Assembly (NCBI GenBank): GCA_049509915.1
Contig: JBEKZL010000261.1
Span: forward strand, 1 to 10,459
Direction of reading: 5' to 3'
From: JBEKYD01 sp049509915
Lineage (GTDB): Bacteria; Acidobacteriota; Terriglobia; Bryobacterales; Bryobacteraceae
Length of the DNA: 10,459 nt
Below, in pieces: positions 1 to 5,986 of the stretch (the first letter of the stretch is position 1; each line of letters opens with the position of its first letter). The notes beneath the pieces are model-generated. The model made no database searches. It saw only the letters and a program-made list of their open reading frames with translations, and had not been told where the DNA came from. The translations under genes were made by a program, and so were the position numbers.

Positions 1-647
1 CCCAGCTCGATGGGCCCGATCCTCACCCGCTTGAGCTTTTCCACCAGGTGGCCGAAATGTTTGAACATCAGGCGAATTTGATGATTGCGGCCCTCGTACA
101 GGCGCACTTCGTACCAGGGATTTTCGGCCGCCCGCAGCAGTTTCAATCCCGCCGGCTGCGTGCGCTGGCCGGAGAGTGGAACCCCGCGGCGAAAGCGTTC
201 TTCCTCGTCGGAGGTGAGCGTCCCTTTGATTTTCACCAGGTAGGTTTTGGGCAGGTGCGAGACGGCCGACATGATGCCGTTCGCCAGTTCGCCGTCGTTG
301 GTGAGCAGCAGCAGACCCTCGCTATGATAGTCCAGCCGCCCGACCGGGTACACCCGCTCTTTCACGCCGTGAAGCAGGTCCATTACCGTCACCCGCCCCT
401 GCGGGTCGCTGGCCGTGGTGACGGTGTTGTTCGGCTTGTGGAGAGCCACGTAGACCAGCCGCTTGGGCGGACGAATCAGCTTGCCGTCGACACGGATATG
501 GTCGCGTTCCAGGTCCGCCTTGCTCCCCAGTTCCGTGACCACCGCGCCATTTACCGCTACGCGGCCTTCGCGAATCATGTCCTCGGCGTGCCGGCGGGAC
601 GCTACGCCGGCCTGGGAGAGGATCTTCTGCAGTCTCTCTTCGGCCAT
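1..647 (-). CDS. rluB: 23S rRNA pseudouridine synthase, RluB/RsuA family (3' end cut by window edge)
   Basis: Enzyme that isomerises a specific uridine of large-subunit rRNA to pseudouridine. I translated 215 residues from the ATG at 647. Residues 1-60 form an S4 RNA-binding domain (begins MAEERLQKILSQAGVASRR). The catalytic domain follows, with HKPNNTVTT near 70 and the family signature GRLDYHSEGLLLLTNDG at 103-119, where D106 is the expected catalytic aspartate. Later come KTYLVKIKG near 134-142, GRNHQIRLMF at 186-195 and KLKRVRIGPIELG at the cut edge. Only the C-terminal tail should be missing. The start overlaps the scpB stop by one base (TGATG), so translation is probably coupled. The scpA-scpB-rluB order is common in bacteria and favours RluB over RsuA, RluE or RluF; the exact target uridine is inferred. 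Confidence 0.9.
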   Translation of the reverse strand, partial: MAEERLQKILSQAGVASRRHAEDMIREGRVAVNGAVVTELGSKADLERDHIRVDGKLIRPPKRLVYVALHKPNNTVTTASDPQGRVTVMDLLHGVKERVYPVGRLDYHSEGLLLLTNDGELANGIMSAVSHLPKTYLVKIKGTLTSDEEERFRRGVPLSGQRTQPAGLKLLRAAENPWYEVRLYEGRNHQIRLMFKHFGHLVEKLKRVRIGPIEL

Positions 648-1471
648 CAGTTTTCCCGCTCCGCCGGAGTGGCTTCGGTTGCCGTCTCGGACGGAGTTTC
701 TACCGGCGGGGCTTCTGCCACCGCCGCGGAAGGTTCGCTATCGGCGAACGCCACCCGCCGGATCTCCTCGAATTCCTTCAGCGACGGTAGCTCGCTGACA
801 TCCTTCAGCCCAAACTGCAACAGGAACTCCCGGGTCGTCTTGTAGAGGATCGGCTTGCCCACCACGTTCTTGCGTCCCGCCACAGCGATGAGCTTCCGGT
901 CGAGCAGGGTCTTGAGAACGCTGACGCCCTGCACGCCGCGAATATCCATGATCTCCGGCCCCGTCACCGGCTGCTTGTAGGCGATCACTGCCAGGGTCTC
1001 AAGAGCCGCCAGCGAAAGCTTGAGTGGCGGCTTCAGGCTCTTGACGAAGCTGCGAACACGGTCGTGGTGCTCCGCCTTGGTGGCCATTTTGTAGCCCCCG
1101 GCCACCTCGCGAATGGCCAGCCCATGCTCCGGCTTGTCAAACTCCGCCGTCAACTGGCCGAGCAACTCGGCCACCCGCTCCGCCGGCTGCCCCAGCGCGC
1201 TCGAAAGCTGCGCCACCGTGAGCGGCTCCTCGGCCACATACACGATGGCCTCGATCACCGCGCGCAGCTCCACGTCCTCCACCGGCGCCGGCGCCTCTTC
1301 TGTCACCCCCGGCAGCAACTCCTCCATCGAAACTGTCTCCGGCGAAACCGGCTCCGGCGAGACAATCTCCGCTGGCACCGTCTCTGGCGAAACAGGCTCC
1401 GGCGCGGGCGCATTCTCTCCCACACCGCCGGCTTCGGGTTCGAACTCGGCTTCTTGTCCCAACTCTTGCAT
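647..1471 (-). CDS. scpB: Segregation and condensation protein B
   Basis: Dimeric winged-helix subunit of the SMC-ScpAB condensin, which binds the ScpA kleisin and helps organise and segregate the chromosome in the cytoplasm. The conserved core spans about residues 64-245 of 274: ELRAVIEAIVYVAEEPLT (first winged helix), then ALETLAVIAYKQPVTGPEI (156-174) and RGVQGVSVLKTLLDRKLI (178-195), the most conserved ScpB stretch. Two low-complexity tails flank the core. The N-terminal one (1-63) is rich in Pro, Glu and Val and carries PEPVSPETV twice (24-32 and 39-47). The C-terminal tail (246-274) is Ala/Pro/Glu-rich. The start lies 7 bases after the scpA stop without a strong Shine-Dalgarno sequence. 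An internal ATG at residue 49 is an alternative start that would still leave the core intact. Confidence 0.95.
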   Translation of the reverse strand: MQELGQEAEFEPEAGGVGENAPAPEPVSPETVPAEIVSPEPVSPETVSMEELLPGVTEEAPAPVEDVELRAVIEAIVYVAEEPLTVAQLSSALGQPAERVAELLGQLTAEFDKPEHGLAIREVAGGYKMATKAEHHDRVRSFVKSLKPPLKLSLAALETLAVIAYKQPVTGPEIMDIRGVQGVSVLKTLLDRKLIAVAGRKNVVGKPILYKTTREFLLQFGLKDVSELPSLKEFEEIRRVAFADSEPSAAVAEAPPVETPSETATEATPAEREN

Positions 1472-1478
1472 CGCGATT

Positions 1479-2270
1479 TTAGATATAGTCTTTTTCGATG
1501 GCTGCCATGGGCTCGTCCGCAGCCATCACCTGATCGAAATGAAGGTTCCGTTCGAGCGCGATTTCGCCGAACAGGTCCTTCTGCGTCACCAGCACGGCGC
1601 GCATCTTGATCAGTTCCAACACGGCCAGAAACAGTGCGATCATGGCCCGCCGGCTGGGCTGGCGCTCAAAGACGCGCAGAATAAATACCGGCTTTCCTTC
1701 GCCCGCTCGCTGGAATTCGTTGCCGAGGTAGCGCACCATATCGGCCACGGTCACCTCGGCCGCTTCCACATCGTACGTCGGGCGGCCTTTTGTCCTACGT
1801 TCCAGTACCTCGCCAAAAGCCTTCACCAGTTCGAATAGGGTCACCGCCAGGCCGGGATCTTCGTCCTCGGCGACGAACTGTTTCATCTGCGGATTGGACC
1901 ACACGTTTTCTTCGATCAGCCGCTTCTGCTGCAGCATCTCAGCGGCGTTCTTGAAGCGCTCGTGCTCCAGCAGCCGTTCCACCAGTTCCTGGCGCGGATC
2001 CTCTTCCGTATCCTCTTCTTTTCCCAACGCCGGATCCCGCGGCAACAGCATTTTGGACTTGATGTGGATCAGCGTGGCCGCCATGTAAACGAACTCCGAG
2101 CCCAGGTCGATGTCCATCTCGCGCGCCCGGTCCAGGTATTCCAGATACCGGGCGGTGATGTTGGCGATGGGAATGTCCTTGATATCGATCTGCTGCTTGC
2201 GAATCAGGTCCAGCAGCAGGTCGAGGGGCCCTTCATATTTTTCCAGGTGGATGTCTAACGGCGATGACAC
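1479..2270 (-). CDS. scpA: Segregation and condensation protein A (kleisin)
   Basis: Kleisin subunit that bridges SMC heads and binds a ScpB dimer. The 263 residues match the family's usual length. The N-terminal helical domain carries the typical KYEGPLDLLLDLIRKQQID (residues 11-29) and DIPIANITARYLEYL. It is followed by DLGSEFVYMAATLIHIKSKMLLP, then an acidic linker (EEDTEEDP). The C-terminal winged helix reads ALFLAVLELIKMRAVLVTQ, the ScpA end signature. The start codon is GTG at 2268-2270: an in-frame TGA lies three codons upstream and the conserved N-terminus begins a few residues later, so no other start is plausible. The ribosome-binding site is weak. It is the first gene of the scpA-scpB-rluB operon; its promoter should lie in the 2271-2395 gap. 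Confidence 0.96.
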   Translation of the reverse strand: MSSPLDIHLEKYEGPLDLLLDLIRKQQIDIKDIPIANITARYLEYLDRAREMDIDLGSEFVYMAATLIHIKSKMLLPRDPALGKEEDTEEDPRQELVERLLEHERFKNAAEMLQQKRLIEENVWSNPQMKQFVAEDEDPGLAVTLFELVKAFGEVLERRTKGRPTYDVEAAEVTVADMVRYLGNEFQRAGEGKPVFILRVFERQPSRRAMIALFLAVLELIKMRAVLVTQKDLFGEIALERNLHFDQVMAADEPMAAIEKDYI

Positions 2271-2395
2271 TAGCTTTCACGATAACACGCCGGAACCCGA
2301 AAAATGCACCCTCCAGGAGGCCCCGCGCCCGCTCGAAAATCGTTGCGAACTCCGGTCCCGTTCCCGTCGTACTAGCTATTGTCGGAGGGTTCGGG
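2271..2395. promoter_or_regulatory. Divergent intergenic region between scpA and the ADOP permease
   Basis: This 125-base gap separates two divergent start codons and should hold both promoters. I see no convincing -35/-10 pair on either strand. It contains a short hyphenated palindrome, CCTCC-A-GGAGG (2310-2320), about 40 bases upstream of the scpA start, which could be an operator or chance. A plus-strand reading frame continues open through it from an ATG at 2264 into the permease, but that translation is Arg/Pro-rich and unlike the permease family. I read it as non-coding. Confidence 0.4.
2384..2389 (+). promoter_or_regulatory. Ribosome-binding site deciding the ADOP start
   Basis: GGAGGG lies 6 bases before the ATG at 2396. 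It is the only strong Shine-Dalgarno match near the 5' end of the permease gene and supports this start over the in-frame ATG at 2264. Confidence 0.75.
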
Positions 2396-4825
2396 ATGCA
2401 CCTATGGCACGACGTTCGATATGGGGCGCGGATGCTGCGCGGCTCGCCGGCGTTCTTTGCGACCGGGGTGCTGACGCTGGCGCTCGGCATCGGCGCCACC
2501 ACGGCGGTTTTCAGCGTCTGCGACAGCTTGCTTTGGAAGCCGGTTCCGCTGCCGGACCTGGATAGCTTGGTTATGGTGGCGGGGGCCGATCCAAACGATC
2601 CCAACGACTTGAACACCGTCGCGCCGGCGGACGCGGCCGATATCCAGCGCGACAACACGGCATTCCGGCAGTTCGGCGGTTGGGAATACGGGCTGGCCAA
2701 TATCGTTGGCGCGGGCAACCAGCCGCTGCGGGTGGAACAGGCGCTGGTGACGGCCAACTTCTTTGAGGTGATTGGCATTCAGCCTGCCATCGGACGCGGC
2801 TTTCAGCCGGGTGAGGACCAGCCGGGTCGCGATGGCGAGGTAATCCTCAGCGACGCGCTCTGGAAGCGCTGCTTCGGTGGCGACCCGGCCGTCGTGGGAA
2901 GATCCGTGCGGCTGGATGATCGGACATTTGTAGTGACTGGCGTCATGCCCTCCAGCTTCGATTTCCCGCTGGCCACCCAGATTTGGACACCCGTGGCGCT
3001 CACCCCGGAGCAGCGGACCTCGCGCCGGCTCAACGCCATGGTTTTGGTGGCGCGGTTGAAGCCGCCGGGCGGAGTCCCTCAGGCGCAGGCCCAAGTGGAC
3101 AGCACCGCCGCGCGCCTTTCGGCGGCGTATCCGGATACCAACAAGAACCGCCATTTTGCGGTGTGGCCGGCGCGGAAATTCCTGGTGGATCGCGAAACCA
3201 GCGACTACCTGACGATGCTGTTGGGGGCGGTCCTGTTCGTGCTGCTGATCGCCTGCGTCAACGTCGCCAACCTGCAATTCGCGCGGGCCACGGGCCGCTT
3301 GCGCGAGATCGCCCTGCGTACCGCGCTCGGCGCCAACCGTTCCCGCGTGGTGGTGCAGCTCCTCACCGAAAGCGTGCTGCTCTCGATTTGCGGCGGGGCG
3401 CTCGGCCTCGGCTTCGCCAAGTGGGGCATGAGCGCCATTAAAGCCGGGATGCCGACGGAGATCGAACGCTACATCCTGGGTTGGAAGGACATCGCCATGG
3501 ATACCCGCACGCTGGGCTTCACCCTGCTGGCGGTGGTGATGAGCGGGGTGCTGGCGGGACTGGCGCCGGCGTGGCAATGTTCGCGGCCCAACCTGACCGA
3601 TTCCCTGAAGGAGGGCGGCCGCGGATCTTCGGCCGGCCGCGGGCGCCACGCGTTGCGAAACGTTCTGGTTTCCGCCGAAATCGCCCTCGCCGTGGTGCTG
3701 CTGGTGGGCGCCGGCCTGATGGTGCGCGGCTTCCAGACGCTGCAGAAACGCGGCGACGAGCTCGATCCGGGTACCCTGCTCACGCTCCGGCTGGCGCTCA
3801 CAGACAACAAATACGAGCAGCCGCAACAGAAGGCAGCGTTCTACCGCGAAGTGTTGGGGCGGATTGCGGCGATCCCGGTAGTTCGCTCCGCTGTGGCGGC
3901 CACTGCCATGCCGTATAGCCAACACAACACCGGCCGCGACTTTACCATAGAAGGCCGGGCCATCGAGCCGGGCGACCCGCCTCACGGCATGTACCAGGTG
4001 GTGAGTGCGAATTTCTTCGAAACGCTCCGCGTCCCCTTGCGGGCCGGCCGCTTCCTGAACAATGGCGACGGCCCCGAAGCGCCACGCGTGGCCGCCATCA
4101 GCGAGCGCATGGCGCGCCGTTGGTGGCCGAACCAGTCGCCCATCGGCAAGCACATCAGGATCGGTGCGCCCGATTCGAAGGACCCATGGTTGACCATTGT
4201 GGGAGTGGTGGGCGACCTGACGCACAATCCGTACGACCGCCAGCCGCGCCCCGCCATTTACCTGCCCTATTTGCAGGCGCCGGCGGGATGGATGGACCTT
4301 GGGATTCGCACCTCGGGCGACCCCCTGCGCGTGGCGCCGGCTGTGACCGCCGCCATCCGTTCGGTCGATCCGGAGCAACCCATCACCGAGATGCAGACCA
4401 TGGAGAAATCGATCCACAACAGCGCCATCGGGCTGAACTATATGGCCGTGCTGATGGGCGTTTTCGGGGTGATCGCGCTACTGCTTTCGGCTATTGGGGT
4501 GTACGGCGTCATGGCCTACGTGGTCTCCGAGCAGACGCACGAAATCGGCATCCGCCTGGCACTGGGCGCGGCACGGCCAAACGTACTCCTGATGGTGTTC
4601 CGGCGCGGCATGCTGACCGCCGCGATAGGTTTGGCCGTTGGGCTGCCCATCGCGTTCGGGTTCGCGCGGCTGATGGCGTCGCTGGTATACGGCGTCACCG
4701 CCACCGATCCGGTGACGTTTACCGGAATCACGCTGGCGCTCGCCGCCGCCACCGCCCTCGCCGTCTACGTCCCCGCCCAGCGGGCCATGCGCATCGACCC
4801 GATTGTAGCGCTGAGATATGAGTAG
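2396..4825 (+). CDS. ADOP-type FtsX/MacB-like ABC permease, duplicated, no ATPase partner
   Basis: Inner-membrane permease of the MacB/FtsX class in its acidobacterial duplicated form: two [periplasmic core + FtsX] halves in one chain, 809 residues from this start. The N-terminus MHLWHDVRYGARMLRGSPAF then TLALGIGATTAVFSV is the family's usual beginning. Predicted membrane segments lie near residues 19-41, 271-293, 318-342, 372-393, 422-446, 682-710, 736-760 and 773-796. The two halves carry paired motifs REIALRTALGANRSRVV and HEIGIRLALGAARPNVL after their first FtsX helices. The soluble periplasmic parts span roughly 42-270 and 447-681. The end, RIDPIVALRYE, is the family's usual C-terminus. 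The start was moved 44 codons into the open frame because of GGAGGG at 2384 and loss of family similarity upstream. No ATP-binding gene is adjacent, as is usual for ADOPs. Substrate unknown; macrolide or lipoprotein export by analogy with MacB is unproven here. Confidence 0.92.
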   Translation: MHLWHDVRYGARMLRGSPAFFATGVLTLALGIGATTAVFSVCDSLLWKPVPLPDLDSLVMVAGADPNDPNDLNTVAPADAADIQRDNTAFRQFGGWEYGLANIVGAGNQPLRVEQALVTANFFEVIGIQPAIGRGFQPGEDQPGRDGEVILSDALWKRCFGGDPAVVGRSVRLDDRTFVVTGVMPSSFDFPLATQIWTPVALTPEQRTSRRLNAMVLVARLKPPGGVPQAQAQVDSTAARLSAAYPDTNKNRHFAVWPARKFLVDRETSDYLTMLLGAVLFVLLIACVNVANLQFARATGRLREIALRTALGANRSRVVVQLLTESVLLSICGGALGLGFAKWGMSAIKAGMPTEIERYILGWKDIAMDTRTLGFTLLAVVMSGVLAGLAPAWQCSRPNLTDSLKEGGRGSSAGRGRHALRNVLVSAEIALAVVLLVGAGLMVRGFQTLQKRGDELDPGTLLTLRLALTDNKYEQPQQKAAFYREVLGRIAAIPVVRSAVAATAMPYSQHNTGRDFTIEGRAIEPGDPPHGMYQVVSANFFETLRVPLRAGRFLNNGDGPEAPRVAAISERMARRWWPNQSPIGKHIRIGAPDSKDPWLTIVGVVGDLTHNPYDRQPRPAIYLPYLQAPAGWMDLGIRTSGDPLRVAPAVTAAIRSVDPEQPITEMQTMEKSIHNSAIGLNYMAVLMGVFGVIALLLSAIGVYGVMAYVVSEQTHEIGIRLALGAARPNVLLMVFRRGMLTAAIGLAVGLPIAFGFARLMASLVYGVTATDPVTFTGITLALAAATALAVYVPAQRAMRIDPIVALRYE

Positions 4826-4853
4826 CTTTCACAGAGCAACCAAGCCAGCTTAG

Positions 4854-4991
4854 TACTCCATCGACTGCCGAGGAGGTTCGCCCCTCTCGTATGCCGAGCA
4901 CCTGCTCACGACATGGGGACCATACGTTCAGCGGACCGAGGAGCGGTTCAGCAAATATGGTAATATCGGCGTCGAGATCGTTGGTGGCTAA
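4854..4991 (+). pseudogene. Possible 3' remnant of a lost gene upstream of the HEPN gene
   Basis: One frame is open from after a TAG at 4851-4853 to a TAA at 4989-4991 and has no ATG, GTG or TTG. Its second half reads like a protein C-terminus: AEHLLTTWGPYVQR followed by TEERFSKYGNIGVEIVGG, with mixed polar and hydrophobic composition and a G/C-favouring third position over the last 30 codons. The stop lies two bases before the GTG of the next gene, the spacing expected of an operon pair. I infer that a gene once translated together with the HEPN gene has lost its 5' part. A chance open frame of 45 codons is a real alternative in this GC range. I do not recognise the family. Confidence 0.3.
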
Positions 4992-4993
4992 GC

Positions 4994-5914
4994 GTGTCCT
5001 TCACCGTCGTCCCGCTGCACAACTTGAATCTGCCTTCAGGAACGACCATTCCGTTTGGCAAGTTCACGATCCAAGATGTCCCTGGCGTTTTGCTCAGTGA
5101 CGGAATTCTGGAGGCGCTCAGTGCTCACGACCGGGCCAGCGTCCAGCGAGCGACACGGGCCCTCGTATCAGACGATTCGTTCGGCCACCCCGATCCAGAG
5201 TGGCAGGGTACGCAGCCAAAGGGCATCCAGCAGCTTCGGTGGGAATCCGCATTACTAGCAAACATGTCTATTTGGGTTGTGATGCCATCGCCGGCTTGCT
5301 TGAGCGTTGGTTTTCACGCTCTCACGTTCTTGGCAGGCTCCGCCCTCGACCGCCCGATCTTTAACGGGATTGAGCATGAAACGACACTTTTCTGTCACGA
5401 GCGCGATTTTCATAATGTTGTCACGGACAGTGATCTGAGGAAAGCCTCCAGACTTTTCGAGACGCTCTCGACTGTCCCTCGGAAAAATGCAGTATGGCCG
5501 GCGCTCCGCGCGTTCTGGGCAGCGCTCACCTCGTATCACGGCGACCTTCGCTATCCACTTTTCTGGCAAGGATTGGAGTCCCTATTCGGGTCGGACCAAG
5601 AAACCTACCGGGTCAGCAAGCGCCTCCGCGATCGCATATCGTACTTCCTCGCCGCCAATCCCAAAGACCATCAGGACATCCACGACAAGGTTAAGGCCTG
5701 CTATGCCGTCCGTTCCGACATCGTCCATGGTCGTTGGGAGGACAGCCATGAGTTCCACGACGTTCACATGTATACGACCGAGGCAATCGTCCGAACAGTT
5801 GTTCGACAGATAGCGGACAGGCCGGGAATGCTCGCCTCGTTTCTGTCGCCCAAAAGGAATGCGTTCCTCGAAACATGGGTACAGTCCGGAGCCTTTACGC
5901 CGCCGTTTCCATAA
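4994..5914 (+). CDS. HEPN (Apea-like) domain protein, function unknown
   Basis: A soluble protein of 306 residues with no signal peptide or membrane segment. The C-terminal third resembles the Apea-like HEPN fold: WQGLESLFGS (191-200), RLRDRISYFLA (210-220), then IHDKVKACYAVRSDIVHGR (229-247). The motif R240-x4-H245 matches the R-x4-6-H motif of HEPN ribonucleases, which often act in defence or toxin systems. The N-terminal 150 residues are unrecognised. GTG at 4994 is the first start after an in-frame TAA at 4961, with GGTGG 6 bases ahead. Hand-counted GC in sampled 60-base lines is about 47-60%, against about 73-78% in neighbouring genes, which suggests horizontal acquisition. No antitoxin or effector partner is visible except the fragment just upstream. 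RNase activity is inferred from the motif only; a purely structural HEPN role is possible. Confidence 0.75.
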   Translation: MSFTVVPLHNLNLPSGTTIPFGKFTIQDVPGVLLSDGILEALSAHDRASVQRATRALVSDDSFGHPDPEWQGTQPKGIQQLRWESALLANMSIWVVMPSPACLSVGFHALTFLAGSALDRPIFNGIEHETTLFCHERDFHNVVTDSDLRKASRLFETLSTVPRKNAVWPALRAFWAALTSYHGDLRYPLFWQGLESLFGSDQETYRVSKRLRDRISYFLAANPKDHQDIHDKVKACYAVRSDIVHGRWEDSHEFHDVHMYTTEAIVRTVVRQIADRPGMLASFLSPKRNAFLETWVQSGAFTPPFP

Positions 5915-5986
5915 CCCCCTTCACCACGCCGCACCCCGAAGATCCTGCGTGTCGCTTGGCCCCTGGCGCCCAACTTGACTGCTTTC
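5915..5986. other. Short convergent intergenic gap
   Basis: These 72 bases lie between the stop of the plus-strand HEPN gene and the stop of the minus-strand membrane protein. A weak TTGG...CCAA pairing sits around 5956-5972, but there is no stable GC-rich hairpin followed by a T-run on either strand, so I call no terminator. Confidence 0.5.

Noticed and set aside
2310..2320. CCTCC-A-GGAGG palindrome as an operator
   Set aside because: Only 5 bases per arm in GC-rich DNA and no second copy; kept only as a note in the intergenic entry.
2264..2395. N-terminal extension of the permease from an ATG at 2264
   Set aside because: Arg/Pro-rich translation unlike the family, overlap with the scpA start, and a strong Shine-Dalgarno sequence plus family-typical N-terminus at 2396.
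2402..4417. 671-codon open frame on the minus strand
   Set aside because: Antisense shadow of the ADOP gene; His/Arg/Gly-rich translation without domains, as expected opposite a high-GC gene.
4891..5100. 69-codon open frame on the plus strand starting near an AGGAGG
   Set aside because: The AGGAGG at 4871-4876 is 14 bases from the ATG, too far to serve it, and most of the frame overlaps the HEPN gene out of frame.
5915..5986. Bidirectional terminator between convergent genes
   Set aside because: No stable hairpin and no T-run on either strand.
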